DNA of 64,000 nt. Source: Micropterix aruncella. Its lineage: Eukaryota > Arthropoda > Insecta > Lepidoptera > Micropterigidae. Both the position numbers and the translations under genes were made by a program. The first letter of the stretch is position 1; each line of letters starts with the position of its first letter. The notes under the pieces are model-generated. The model worked only from the letters and a program-made list of their open reading frames with translations. It was not told where the DNA came from and ran no database searches. Location: assembly GCA_944548615.1 (NCBI GenBank), contig OX155952.1, forward strand, positions 41,542,185 to 41,606,184, written 5' to 3'. Of this stretch, positions 34,831-47,467 are shown piece after piece.

Positions 34831-36927
34831 TGTCAATAAAATAAACACTTTAAGAAATAAAACAATGTTGCATATAAAAAAATGACAAAAATAAAATCAA
34901 ATCAAATAGTAGCTTAAAACATAAACACCCAATTTGAAATGTCTTTGTCGCATTGTCGATTTAGTTTATGCAGATGCTCTCCTTAATTTTATTCTCCATC
35001 ATGTTGAATAAATCGATATTCTGGAATAGATTATTGTAAGTAGGCATTAAGCGATATGTGATGGTATTTTGGGAATGTCTAGTAGAGACTCTAGGGGCTT
35101 CGAACGTACGAGGAAAGCGAACCACTCGTGGTGGTCGACTAGAGTATAGATTACGGAGAGATTATAGATTATAGGATACAGTATATGTTACTTAGGTAGT
35201 AACATATCAGTTTTAATATAGATCGAGATATCGGTATTGGAGCAGAACAGTTTCGGAACCCCTGTGGACATCCTATCGGACTTTACGGCTGTTTCGCCGC
35301 CGAGCATTGGCTATTATGCGCGTATGAATGACGCGTCGCCGAGTCCAGTCCGAGAAATCTCCACACTTCACTATCATCCGACGACTCGCGACTATGACGC
35401 CCACGTCGCAGTCGCGCCCGCGTCTCCTTCTGCGAGACGTACGGCCACTTTATGGGACGAAAGGTGGGCTTTAGTGGCTTTAAACAAGCGACTATTACTT
35501 ACGGCATCGGGCTGTGGGGTCGGGCACCGGATAGATAAATTTGGAGATTTGGACATTTAGGCAACTATTTAGATTTGGGCAGTTAACTATTAGACTCGGG
35601 ATGACATAACGATTCTAACAATAGCACATAATTTAAAATCGTTTGGAGCGTTTAGAACTAATGGTAGAATAAAGAAACGGAAAACATACATACTGAATAC
35701 ATTACACTCCTTTTTGTTGGGCAGTCGTGTAAAAAGAGATAAATGGGAAGTCATGATGTTTTAAATACTATCACCCCAGAACAGACACAATATCTATTAG
35801 GATAAAATCCACATAAATGTAAAAAAAATACTATTTATTGTTCGCAAAAAAAATATTATTTTTATATTTTTTGCCAAATTTTGTTATTTATATTGGATAA
35901 TTTTATAAAATAAAAAATTATAATAACCTTTATGCGAGACTCGTAAATGGATGCGTACTCTTGATCGAGCATGCCTAGTAACTGCATTTGTCGTAACGAG
36001 TGATCGCTCGAACGGGGAGTTTCGACATGCTCTCGCCATATTCTTCTACTTTTATGTGGCTTGTCCCGTGAGCGCCAGGCATACAGCATAAGACCACGAA
36101 TGGGCGAGTGCGCGAATTGTGTGCAATTATAATAAAGAATGTTATAATTATATTATAGCAAGGTTTTGTTATATAATACAATTATACTCTAGCAAGGTTC
36201 TCGCGACTGGATGGGCCATATTGTTATTCGAGGGACGGTCGCGAGCGGTGGCGTCGCGCGGTCCCGGCTGCGCGGGAGCCGCGTGAATACGGACTTGTGC
36301 GGATCAATATTGGGAACGTCTCAGACGCTCCATTCGTCGCGAGAACCGCGTTAGTGCACTTCGTCTGAAAAGTCCCAAGGGAAGCGCACTATTTTCGACT
36401 TGGACGGACAAGTCAAGGAAAGCTACACATCCCGCGTCACCGAAAAAACAGTACGAAGTCCTGGCCCAGCCGCTTCTACCCCCCTCCTCCCCCCCCCCCC
36501 CCCGCCCTAGGGTAGTCCCTGCCCTCTCCGAGTCGCTGCGCAGCTTGTTACCCCCAGAGAAGCGCAACGCCCAGTAGAGGTAATTGCGGCTGGAGCCGCA
36601 TATTCGAGTACACTCAACAAGCCATGCAGGGAGGAGTGGAACCTGCCGCATGCAAGCCGGGGCCATGGACCCGGCTCATGAGATTCCATGCAAAAAGTTA
36701 TATGGCTAGCAGAAGGTCTCACGGGCCTTGAACAGGGCCCGTGACTGAAATACTGAAATTGAGTGGGCTGTACTTTTATGCCTTTATGCTGTGCACGCCA
36801 CTGCCTCAAGTGGTGACCAGTCTAGTGAAAGAAGCAGCATTCCAAAAGTAGTAAGCAGGGAAGTGAGGGAGCCCGAGGAACGCAGGACCCTTATAAGCAG
36901 TGGCGTCCTATATACTTCTTTGTGTTG
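34831..36927. other. Unassigned DNA, partly GC-rich
   Basis: 35240-35530 is GC-rich with a 107-codon frame of unknown meaning. A MITE B copy follows at 35540-35730. 36190-36470 is CpG-rich, and a poly-C tract lies at 36480-36503. 36540-36900 is of mixed composition. None shows a recognisable protein motif. Confidence 0.35.
35540..35730 (-). mobile_element. MITE family B, partial copy
   Basis: Family B (five copies here): the end tttacacgactgccc, then ggagtgtaat, a ttccgtttctttattccacca block, gaaccgatttagaagtg, a gaatcgttatgtcatccc block and ccaaatgtc. Here it is in minus orientation, with the acacgactgcc end at 35730. The second end is not found. Confidence 0.65.
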
Positions 36928-37215
36928 TTAACGTCCCAAAGAGTTGTTCACTAATATCTGAGTAAAAAGACTACAACGAGTTTTATAGCATTCCGAGTAA
37001 ACGGCTTCGCCAGCAGCATTGGCAATTTCAATTTCATCACCTTGAACGTTTTCCGTTAGTTCCTTTACGCAAAATTGAGGGCTTCCCCTATGTATAATCG
37101 CGTTCATCGTGGGTGGTTTCCGGTCCAGCGAATCAACGCCCGTAAAACTATAAGTAAACGAAATCCATTCAATGTTTCTTAATATTGATTGATGGTTCTG
37201 GATGGCGTTAAAGTG
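36928..37215 (-). CDS. Unrecognised 95-codon open frame, coding-like
   Basis: Open on the minus strand from 37215 (in-frame TGA at 37216-37218) to a stop at 36928. It lacks an ATG near its start, so it would be an exon or a relic rather than a whole gene. The composition is protein-like: SFTYSFTGVDSLDRKPPTMN, then HRGSPQFCVKELTENVQGDE, NAAGEAVYSECYKTRC, ending LFTQILVNNSLGR. A possible splice acceptor (catccag) lies near 37200. I recognise no family. It could be a 3'-terminal host exon or a fragment of a transposon or integrated gene. Confidence 0.3.
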   Translation of the reverse strand, partial: HFNAIQNHQSILRNIEWISFTYSFTGVDSLDRKPPTMNAIIHRGSPQFCVKELTENVQGDEIEIANAAGEAVYSECYKTRCSLFTQILVNNSLGR

Positions 37216-38086
37216 TCACTGGTTACGACCGTCGACGATATACGACCTATGATATTCACTTTATGCGGCCTCAATGCGACGCACTTTACGACTCCGCGCC
37301 CGAACGAGCCGTTTCTAAGAAATCATTCTTATTCATACTTATTTTTATTATTCGCGTTCGCAAACCCACGCCCTGCGACCGCTGGACGTGCGAAACCTAC
37401 GCGCACCCTTATTGGACATTTGCAAATTTACGAATTGGACGACCACACGCGTCGATAAAGCTAAATAAATGGGCAATCATGACCAAAATGTTGTATATTT
37501 CATTTTTTTACAATATGGTGGGCTAGATTCTCAAGTTTGAAGTTGTCTAAACCAAATATGCATTTAAATTAAGACTTAGTGAATAAGTCTCCCGTTGCAA
37601 GAAACAATAACAGTGAACGCCACAATAATAGATTCTGTGAGCACAGCTGAATATGTAATTTATAATTTTAACCTTGAATCTCATGGGCAGGACCCAAAAA
37701 AGGCTCACAGGATACTTCTCAGAATATAAAAAAATGAAAACCGTGAATTATACGACAAACGAAACCTACAACAAGTGTTGCTGTAGCAACAGAAAAAATC
37801 ATTCGATGTCATGACCATCAGCTCACTTACCCGCTGTTGCTGTTATGCATCGGGACCTCTCGGAGGTTTACTTTAACAATAAGAAAAAGTGTATTTAAAT
37901 TAAAATCCCAATTTATGGCATTAAGGATTTCGACAATATCGAATTTTCTCAGCTCTCTTGATATCTTTAATCTTTGAATGTCTTTCTTGAATATCTTTAA
38001 TCTTTATTCTTTTTATTATTGACTCCATTCTATTTCTTTATTTTTTCTATAATTCTGAACTTCATTCTGACTATTGGCTATTATAA
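37216..38086. other. Unassigned DNA
   Basis: 37220-37450 is less AT-rich, with a plus-strand frame (37189-37458) lacking recognisable motifs. The remainder is AT-rich. Confidence 0.35.
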
Positions 38087-38836
38087 TCTATACTAATATT
38101 ATAAAGAGGTAAAGTTTGTGACGTTGCAGGAAGTAATCTCTGGATCTACTGAACCGATTTTGAAAATTCTTTTACCAATAGAAAGCCACGCTATTTGTGA
38201 GTGTCATAGGCTATATATTAATATATAACCGAAAAATGAAAAGACTGTTTCGTGGTAGTCGGATTTGCAAAGTAAGTCGGAGAATAAGCGGTCGAACGAA
38301 AACGTTACTAACTAACGCTGCCTTAACGATGAGAGATATATGATTAAGTTCTAAAGAAAAGTTGTAGAGCTTGATAATGCCTACAAAGTCAGTGACAGCA
38401 TATGTCTAACTTTTATATTTAAGTCACAAAAAGTACTATTTTATATTAAAAAAATAATTTAAATCGTTAGGTCATGTTTATTGGTCATATTATCAACAAT
38501 TATGAATTCTTATCAAAATAAGTAAATTTATCGTCTCAAGTGTTTAAAACAAAAGACTTTTCTCTTTTACTGCATATAATTTCCCTTTTACTGCATAAAT
38601 AGGTAAATAGATAATACGCTCACAAATAAGACACTCACAAGAAGACACTCACAAATAACGGTTTTATAATCAAATTGGCATGCAAATACATACATATATA
38701 TATGCAGTAACAATATTACCCTTCTTTTGGCAGTCAGGAAATAAATGATAGCTTTCAGTACTAACCGAACCACACTTATAATTTCATCACAGGTAAAAAG
38801 TTTTACCGCCCAACGAAGTGGGCACGGGTCAGCTAG
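38087..38836 (+). mobile_element. Complete non-autonomous Helitron (750 bp)
   Basis: Begins TCTATACTAATATTATAAAG and ends with the hairpin gcccaacgaagtgggc, a short spacer and CTAG at 38836. The base before is A (38086) and the base after is T (38837), the Helitron AT target without duplication. It matches 53290-53976 over its whole length and 4722-5880 at the 3' side. No Rep/helicase, so it depended on an autonomous partner. Confidence 0.9.
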
Positions 38837-38984
38837 TTATTACTAATTTGATACTATTTGTATTTTTTTTTAATATTTGTATTACTGTCCGTATGATTTA
38901 TGAAATTATCCAATAATTCTCCTTGATTTTTAGAACTATAGTCTACTAAATCAGGCTATATTTTAGTACTATAGTCTACTATAT

Positions 38985-39180
38985 GCACTTACCCGTGCCA
39001 CGTGGTAAGGCGTTGGACTCTTAGCGGCTTGTTAGCGCAGTTACACGTGTATTGTGTTGTCGACGCCTAACTATGCTAGGTAAGTCTCTGTGTTCGCTCC
39101 ATGGGAGAAAGAATGATCTCATATCGTTATTCTGGAGTGGCGGGTTCGCCTGTAGTAGTTGCCGACTCACAAGTCCTGTA
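38985..39180 (+). mobile_element. Repeat R, 3' part (copy C)
   Basis: Shares ggtaaggcgttggactctta, the region around gtgttcgctcc and the terminal cgggttcgcctg/gtagtt block with the 3' third of other R copies. The 5' two thirds are absent. Confidence 0.55.
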
Positions 39181-39574
39181 TGATCAGCATACATTACATT
39201 ACATTTTCGTCATGTCCAATTGACAGCTAAAAACCGCTTTTGGACGTATCAAAATAATTGTGTTAGGTAGTAAGTCTCGTTACTACTCTTTACTGACCAT
39301 ACATAGGTAGTCAAGAATTAACTACTAGATTATCAAACTATAAATATAAATAATCAAAATAGAAGCCTAATAATTGAAGTAGTTAGTAATTCGAAAAGAT
39401 ACGTAGTAAAATTATTCATCGTAATATTCAAATTGTCAGTAAAATGTTAAATAATCAAATTAAATCTACGTTATGCGTTTTAAACTAAAAGTACAGATAT
39501 AAGACCATATAAAATAATCAGACAATAAGGCTCTACTTTTTTAAGTAATTTATATAAGCACAATATTTGAAAAA
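39181..39574. other. Unassigned AT-rich DNA
   Basis: No features seen apart from its position next to a LINE relic, whose 3'-UTR it may contain (minus strand). Confidence 0.35.
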
Positions 39575-40262
39575 TCACGGCCCCTGAAATTCGGCCAGAT
39601 TATAGAAAGGGTGGCCTATCAGCATCTCCTTGATGTTTTTTTTTAACTTTATGTCCTCCTGCTGTTTAAATTTTGTAGGAAGTAGATTATAGAATTTAAT
39701 GCTAAGGTACAAGTAGCTTTTCTGTACTTTTGCCAGTCGTATTCGGGGTACGCATAAAAGGGAGCTACCGCGGGTATGATGCGAGTGAATATCTGCATTA
39801 ATTGGTGTTTCTGCTAGGTGCTGTCTAGCATAGATTAAACACTGGTATATGAACGCCGAATATATGGTCATTGCTCTTGCCGTGCTGAAATATTCTTTGC
39901 ATGAGGTCCTAGTCGTCACCTGATACATGCTGCGCAGTGCTCTCTTTTGCAAAAGAAAGATTCTTTTACTGGTTGCGGCATTTCACCTAAATAGTAGTCC
40001 ATAAGTCATTAATGAATTAAAATACGCAAAGTATACTGATTTGGCTGCCGCAAAACCACAAAGACTTCTGATTTTTTTAATAGAGTATATCGAGCTACAT
40101 AGCTTACTAGCTAATTGTTGGATGTGCGCATTCCATTGTAATTTACTGTCATAGGTAGCCGTCTTGACACCTTCACTTAGGGAGAGATTTGTAGTGTACA
40201 GAATGATGCCCAGTGCAGATCCTTGGGGAACTTCTGCCTTGATTTCATATAAGTTTAACCTG
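39575..40262 (-). pseudogene. LINE reverse transcriptase relic lacking the YADD box
   Basis: Minus strand. At about 40200-40245 IKAEVPQGSALGIILY, the RT motif before the catalytic box, is followed within a few residues by DSKLQWNAHIQQLASKL, SIKKIRSLCGFAAAKSVYFA and LMTYGLLF. Then a 125-codon frame runs MQKRALRSMYQVTTRTS to HPFYNLAEFQGP. The segment holding YADD has been deleted (roughly 60-80 residues), and at least one stop follows LLF. It is related to the fragment at 24417-24737. Confidence 0.75.
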
Positions 40263-40792
40263 GCACGTCACTTGGAAAATTCTATCCATGAGATAAGCAA
40301 TCAGGAAATTATGAAATAGTCGTAGAAGACATTTCTTTATATTGTTATTTTTAAAAGAATAAATGAGAAATAATCAAACATAAACATAACATAATAATAA
40401 GACAAATGCCGCCGCCAATTTCAATGATTGCTTCTATCAATATAACAAATGGTCGCTAACGGGTGGCCCATTATAAGCGGCAGGATATGAATGCTTTTAT
40501 TTGCGCGCGAGTGCGGTTTTGTATGACACCCGATAATTGGATTTACGCGAGTGTAAAACGAAACAATTAATCACGTTAGTAACGGAGGATTAGGCGGCAT
40601 TACTGCGGGTTCAGTGTAAACGGCGCGCAAGTTTAACCGGTTTTGTAGTGCCAGCCATTGGCGACTTGAATGGAGCAATAAAAATAAAATTGCGTTTTTT
40701 AAATATAAAACAATTCGAAAGGGCACTAACTTTTTACAAAGATATGGGAAACTGTTTATTTTTTCAGGAAAGCCAACCTGCGTACCTAGATT
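40263..40792. other. Unassigned DNA
   Basis: AT-rich to 40420, then 40430-40660 of mixed composition and non-repetitive appearance, possibly host single-copy DNA. No gene is seen. Confidence 0.35.
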
Positions 40793-40968
40793 GGGAGCTA
40801 ATGGGCCCTTTTGCAGTTCGGTCGAACGCACGGGTCAACACCCGTTCGGCGGCCTCCACGCAGAAGTGCGAACCCGGGTAGAACTGTAGCTTGCGGGCCA
40901 GTCTCCCCTAGGAGTCAAACTTGGGACGTTCCTGGACGGTTTTGAGCCCTGTGCGGCGTCAGCCAATC
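40793..40968 (+). mobile_element. Repeat R, 5' part (copy D, plus)
   Basis: Carries gggagctaatgggccc, acgggtcaacacccgttc, the ggcggcctccacgca block and ctggacggt in family order, then stops at agccaatcgat. It forms an inverted pair with the next copy. Confidence 0.65.
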
Positions 40969-40974
40969 GATGAC

Positions 40975-41583
40975 GTAGAAGACTTGGGCCGAAAACAGTC
41001 CACTGTCTAATTACGCCACTCGCTCGTCAGAGGCCAACGCTTCACGGCGAGGCACCGGGAAAGGTAAACAGCGGGCAGCCTCTCCCCCTGACTACTAGTT
41101 TGGAAGGATATCTCCGTCTGGAATTAACAATCAGGATACCTCCTACCTCCAGATTGGTTACAGGATCGAGGTGGCTTGCTCGGTCCTCTCCCTTAATTAG
41201 CGCTGATACGGTGTTTACCAAATCTATCGAGCAGCCTTTGCCCGGCTCTGCACCCGGTATCGGGTAGCCGATTGGTCGTTTCAAGAGCAGTTGCCATAAG
41301 GTTAACAACTATAGCCCCGCTCTATAGGAGACAGTACTGTTTCCAGACTCCCCCGGCTGTCGGTCGGAATGCACAATCGATCGGCTGACGCTGCACGGTT
41401 CGCAAACCGTCCAAGAGCGCCCGAAGGTTGACTTCTAGGGGAGACTGGCCCGCAGGCCACAGTCCTACCCGGGCTAGCACTTCTGCGTGGAGGCCGCCGG
41501 ATGGGTGTTGACCCGTGCGTTTGACCGACCGTATACACATAGGTCTTAAAGGCCAAACTGCAACAGGGTCCATTAGCTCCCAA
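40975..41583 (-). mobile_element. Repeat R, near full length (copy D', minus)
   Basis: Reverse-oriented R copy ending at ccattagctccc (5' end, right side). All main landmarks are present, with a diverged 3' part. Its 5' ~175 bp (about 41400-41583) are inverse to copy D, so the two can pair across a ~430-bp loop. Confidence 0.65.
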
Positions 41584-42729
41584 AATACAGCGTCAAGTAC
41601 AACCTATAGGAGCCAAAATGAACACTGGGACGAGCAGGACTAATTATAAGAGTTTAAGGAATAGAGAAGTCGCGAGGGTCGCCAGCGCATCCCGTTTTGG
41701 CTCGGCTTACTTACACTCTCACTTACACGAGAGGAAAGAAGGGGAAGGGAGGGGGGGGGGAGAAAACACTTGATTATTATCATTATTAAAATTAAACTTA
41801 ATAGTAGCTGACGTACATAAAGTGAGCATGTAATTGCATGATATGGTTTATTACTTTACTGGTCTACCAACCGACGAGGAGGTAAAGTAGGTACTTACTG
41901 TGAAGGACCAAATATTTTTTTTGAGATGAAGACGGATATATACATTTTAACACCCCCCGAGACGATTAACCGCCCTACCTATACGAACGTATATAATACG
42001 TCCTAAATTATCGCCCGAACGCAACAAACCGTATCCCGTACGTTCAAGTACAAAAAAAACCCGAAACCTTCAAAGCGTACGTAATACGACAAATTGTTCC
42101 TACGATTCTAAACACAAAAAGGGTCATAAATTCGTCTATTGTGTAAAAAAGTTTTTTGGTATATTTTAAACAAGTATTAAACAGGGAGCGGTTAAGACCA
42201 TTTCAAGAAAGAAGTATGTCTGTCTGTCTGTCTGTGTGTATATATTCCTCACGATAGCTTCCAAACGCTTTATCCGATTGAGCTGAAGTTTGGCATGCAG
42301 GTATTATTTGAAAATATTGTGGTTTAAATCGGTCCAGCAGAGGGGGCGCCAATCGTAATTCTATCTAGAAATATTAGACAATAATTTAAATTCGGTACAC
42401 AGGTGCCTTGTTGGACCCGAAATCACATTGTGAAATCTGATTTCGTTTTTGACACATTTTTCACACATTTTTTGTTGGAATATCTCATACCTATACAAGC
42501 GACACAAATAATATTTGAAAACCGCTATACTAATGTATAAGGGAAACAAATATTTAAATTTGCAGCGTCGCGCGTTTTGATGTAGGTTCGAAATTGAAAT
42601 CGTCGTTGCATTGTGTCGCTCGCTCGGATTACGGCGACGCGCGCTTGCAATTCCGTTATTAAATTGAATGAGATGACGTCCTTCGGTAATTGCGGGGAAA
42701 GTGTTGGGGTGACACATCTGTTTTTTTTA
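41584..42729. other. Unassigned DNA with a repeat block
   Basis: 41935-42420 is a dispersed repeat shared with 51336-51835 (agacggatata, poly-C, ttaa.gccatttc, a tgtctgtc microsatellite, ttcctc.acgatag, aaacgct..atccgattg, aaattcggtacacag). A G-rich run lies at 41740-41761. 42560-42710 is CpG-rich unique-looking DNA. Confidence 0.45.
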
Positions 42730-43335
42730 TTCAGTATTCAGTATTCAATTTATTTATTCAGAATATACAATAAAAGCATGAATTAGGAATTAAAGCTAAT
42801 AATCGCATATTAGAATTCGTCAGTTTATATGTAGATATAAAACTATTAAAGCATATTGACTAAAGTCGGCTTTACACGGCAGACAAATAAAATTTTAAAA
42901 AAATAATAGAGCTGAATCCATATACATGAGTATACATATAAAATAGATAATTATTATAAGAATATTAATAGTTATCAAGCACTTTATACAAAAAATAATC
43001 ACACAATAGGAAGTATCAAAACAAAATTGGAAAAAAACAGTTTATGTATATTATCAGGTATGTTACATTACACATTGTAATCTACATATTAAATATTAAA
43101 TTCATAATATTATAATTAAATAATAAAAACCAAAATGAGATACCTGAAAGTTACATATTAATGTTATTCCCAATTCAAAGAATTGGCATGCTCAAAAAAA
43201 TCACCCAGCTTATAGAAAGCATGTGTGGATTGCAGCTTTTGTTTTATAAATCTTTTAAACGCCTTTGTTTCCATCTTTCTTGTGGAGAGTGGTAGCTGGT
43301 TAAAGAGCTTATAGCTCAAATATCCAAAGGACTAT
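42730..43335 (-). pseudogene. 5'-truncated LINE: ORF2 C-terminus plus 3'-UTR
   Basis: Minus strand. 43335-43164 encodes YLSYKLFNQLPLSTRKMETK, then AFKRFIKQKLQSTHAFY and KLGDFFEHANSLNWE before a stop at 43164. The FNQLP...FK motif is the usual LINE ORF2 C-terminus. From 43163 to 42730 is an AT-rich 3'-UTR ending in repeated atactga units, a typical non-LTR tail. The RT core is absent. Confidence 0.7.
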
Positions 43336-45152
43336 TATTATACCTATCTATCTAATTACCAACTTGATCGAAGACATGCGACAGTCAAAATTCGATACAA
43401 ATCACTATTAACTTTGTGTCCTTCTTAAAATTGATTATAGAGCAGTGATGTTAATGATATTGATAGGTAATTTTCAAACGCATGTCGCTATTTGTATAAC
43501 AATCTCACAGTGGGGTATCTGAGAGGTAATTTCGTTTGTCAGTTACTTACTTAAAAAGTAGTGCCGCGCGCCGCCGCATTTCCTGCCGCTGGTATTTAGA
43601 GCGAAAGCGAGCGCTCTACAAAAACATCATTAGTAACGCTACCACTTGATTGGCTTTTCTCAGCGTCTCTTTTTTGATTGTCCTAGATTTGAAATTGCCC
43701 CCCAGTAGCACTTACAATCAAATACCATTACGGTGGAACAATTTGCAGTGTCTTCCAAGGCGTATGCATCTTATGAAACCTTATGAAAGGTACCTTATTA
43801 AAACGGTACCTGCTATAAGTTAAATACATGCACTCTTCTATAAAATTAAGATTTTTTTCGGGAGAAATTGTAATTGAAAATGTTTTAAAAATCACATAAA
43901 ATTTTGTGAACGAATAGACGTTATTAATATGTTGTTATTCTATTTAATTATTTTTTCCATAAAAAAAATGCGATGACGTAAAATCAAAGTTTCATTTAGT
44001 AAAGATTTGTTTATTGCTCAAAAATGTCACAGGTTTTCAGAATTTTATATCGATTTATAACTATTCCAAATTTTATATCGATTACTTTACCCCTTTGTAG
44101 CCCAAGATCTTCAAACAAAAAATAACATTGATAATGAGATAGGTTTAGGCAAATAAAAAACACGTGTTTCTTAGAAATTCAAAAATATTTATTAATAATC
44201 ATTTATTTGACATTTTTGGGAATGTGACATTACTGTAACATTGAGTTGAACGTATAAAAAAACATTTATGTCGTAGGCAAAAAAAATTAACAATTATTTT
44301 CTTTATCATAGCATAATGCTACACTGCATTTTTCGCAAATTGTTTGTGAAACGCCAGTGCGATTGGGAATCTTGCAACGTATCCTTTTTTCAACCCAAAT
44401 CGGCCAATGACCGACCTGGTCCTGCCTTACTGACAATGGGAGAACATGGCTCTTATGATTGTTGGCTTGAATTTCGTCTTTTAAAGACCTTCGACTCTTG
44501 ATGTTAGGCTTTTTGACATTAGACTCTTGATCGTGACGTCATTCTGAAATAAAATGAGACAATTTAGCATCAATCCTTGTATATTTTATTTACAACTTAT
44601 ATTACCATTATTACTCAATGTAACAGGACTGTTACAAATACACAAATTTACTTTTGTCATACAAAAAAGATAAAAATATGCATTTCAAATACGAAATGGA
44701 TAAAATTATATTCTTACCTACAGGTTTCCACGAAAACAACACAATTGTATACACTTTTTATATTTTTTTATCAAATTCAACACCTGCCTTAGTTCTAATT
44801 TATCACTTTCATCAACGCGCAACTTTTAAACTCACATAAGTCGGTAAGTTACGCTATCTATAATTTTTACTCGATACTAAGTGGTAGGGTACAATAGTGC
44901 TACACGGATTCAAATAACCTAAATGAATTTAGTACCTTATTTAGGGGATTTTAGGGGGATTAGTAGTTTGTTACAGAAATGTCACATGAAGCTATAAAGG
45001 GTTAAAAAAACCGAGTTCACCACGGAGGAGTTGAAAAAATGTTGAAAATTGGTGTACTTATATGTATGTATACATATGAAAAGTGTAATAACGCTCACGG
45101 AGAACATTTTGAGGAACAATAAATAGATGTTTGACCTTACATTGTATATTTT
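43336..45152. other. Unassigned AT-rich DNA
   Basis: 43560-43620 is GC-rich. Short frames (44316-44501, 44577-44839) lack motifs. No gene supported. Confidence 0.35.
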
Positions 45153-45685
45153 ACACGACGGCCCAAAAAAGAAGTGTCATGTGTTTAGGATTCATGTATG
45201 TATGTTTTCCGTTTCTTTATTCCACCATAACTTCTAAGCACTTGAACCGATTTAGAAGTGCGTGGTGTTGCTAGAATCGTTATGTCATCCCAAATGTAAT
45301 AGCCTACCTAAATTGCTCAAATGTATTTTTTTCTAAATGTCCAAATGTCAATAAATTAGTATAAATATATCGTGATTAGTATAAAATAAGAAATCTGATG
45401 GTGTACATTTTGGAAATATGTAAGTATTTATACGAATAACTACACACACCACAAATATTTGTTAAAAAATCTTTTTATTACTTGAGCACCGAGGCACAGT
45501 ATACTGTGACCAAGGGGATCCGACTAAAGTGCGGCGGCGGTGCAGCGGCGCGCGATCTTTTCAAGATACCTGCCGCTGGGCGCAGGGCGAACTTTATTCT
45601 CTTACAAAACGTGCTTTTCGGCGCGAGCAACTTTTTTCTAATAATGCTGAATACAGCAGTTCTCTTTCGTGTAAGGGCAGTCGTG
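45153..45685 (+). mobile_element. MITE family B with an extra GC-rich block
   Basis: Starts acacgacggcccaaaaaag and shows the family core to about 45420. The opposite end gggcagtcgtg is at 45675-45685. It is about 180 bp longer than the copy at 62715-63070; the extra DNA includes a GC-rich stretch at 45520-45630 and may be a nested insertion. Confidence 0.6.
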
Positions 45686-46679
45686 ATTTTTATTTTTCTA
45701 AATGATTGTTCTTGGTCTTAATCATTCCGGAAACTTTCAGTCTGGTATAAATATACATACATATATTTTTTTAATTGAGGGTTTTTTCGACATCTAGTTT
45801 ATATCTACCCCCCCCCCCCCTCCCTCACCATGTACCGATTTTGCGAAAATTAAATATGGCAACACTGACGCCTATGCAAATGACACCCCCAAAAGCGCCA
45901 AAAATGTGGCCCTTCGCGCAGCCACGCAATTTCTGATCGTGCTATTTTTCGCCTGCTGTCAGTCGGACATAATGGAGCTGTCATTTCGTGAAATGAAGTC
46001 ATTCAGCGCGACCACAGCGATGTCTACCGAGAACTGCCGAAGAAAGACAAACGATTCCGAGGAAAGTTCAGTTTTGCGAACCGCGCCGGCCCACCATGGG
46101 CGTACGTGGAATTTCGTGAATAAATTATTACGATTCCGAAAACGCTACCGCCAAGTTTACTCGAAAAAACAATTGGTAATTTGATTGGTTATAATCAATT
46201 GGTAACAAAGTGGTACTTTTTGTTCAACATTTCCTATAAATGCGTTTTTTAGCAAGTAGGTCGCTATGTGTAAATGCAAGGGAGTTTTATAAATATTTAT
46301 TTAAGCAATTCACAAATAAATTAAAGTTTAGAATTGAATCATCAAAATTAAACATTATACAAAGTTATTTAATCCACAGCAAGAAATTAAACTCAAATAT
46401 TTAATAGAATAAGAATAAAATTTACACTGGTTTAAAAAAAGACAGGGCTCGATTGCGTTTCACCGAGAACTAAAATCGGAAGTTAGTTCATGTGAACGAG
46501 ACAGAGCACGTTAAAGCGGAATGTGAAATGAACTGTTGTCACTTTTCCGCATTAAAACTACCCACCGATGATAAAGCAGCTGAATCTAATACCCCAAGAA
46601 ATGTGCACACTAAATTGTAAGCCTGTACACTAAATTAGAAATCTACGTCTTTATGTAAATTATATTAAAATAAGAAGAG
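45686..46679. other. Unassigned DNA
   Basis: A poly-C tract lies at 45809-45823. The frame at 45906-46184 starts with GTG, not ATG, and has no recognisable domain. The rest is AT-rich. Confidence 0.35.
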
Positions 46680-46925
46680 GCATGATTTCAACATTCGTTT
46701 GTTATTATATTATTATGTTATACCGTATAGGCGTGTTTAGAGCGCCATACACAGTGCGCTGCCATACTGTTGTACCACGAATGTTGCCATATTGAACATA
46801 ATAATAGAAGATTGATCAATTTTTGGAACTGTGAGTGCCATCTACACGTTACGTGTCGTAGTAAAATCCTGGTTGCCGAATTGTAGTACTACATTGAGCT
46901 AACTAATACGCTATATAATCAATGG
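46680..46925. mobile_element. MITE family A, copy 5 (half)
   Basis: Covers the half with tataggcgtgtttagagcgc, gtaccacgaatgttgcc, gaactgtgagtgccatcta and the end acgctatataatcaatgg. The other half is missing. Confidence 0.7.
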
Positions 46926-47467
46926 TTGTACATAAGAGTCAATAACTAACTCCTGCTAAAGTGACAAAAATTAAAATCCGTACGCCTCTGGATAGTAAGA
47001 CAGAATCTGTCCAACAAAGACTACCTACGGCCAGGGGGTCGTTTATGACCGCCATCCAAGGTGTCTGACGCATTCACCGATCATTCTCCAAGTGAGACAT
47101 TGTCCGTAGGAACTATTGTACCGACTATCATTTGGACTCCTCTGAAACCACTGTTATTTACTGCATTGTATATTTTTGCTGTCCAAACTAACGCTGCGTT
47201 TCCCGGCGTGACGTCTCTTCGATATTATAGCTTCTTTTCTCGATATATTACAAGGATTTTATTAAATCTGAATTATTAACGCAACATGCCGTGATCTTTA
47301 GATCAACAACTAAATACCTAGTCATCATATTACGTGAAATTATAAAATGTATATATAAAGATAATAAAAAAATATATTGAGTGACTATATAAAGATGATA
47401 AAAGGACTGGTCTCTCTAGGAAAATAATCGATTCCTTTCTGTTTTTTTTTCTAAAACGGTAAATTCC
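46926..47467. other. Unassigned DNA
   Basis: Short frames only. Nothing recognised. Confidence 0.35.

Noticed and set aside
36304..36809. Overlapping 100-120-codon minus-strand frames
   Set aside because: They cross a poly-C tract and a CpG-rich patch, and no domain is visible.
45906..46184. Frame with a signal-peptide-like hydrophobic start
   Set aside because: It begins with GTG rather than ATG; no conserved domain, no splice or promoter context.
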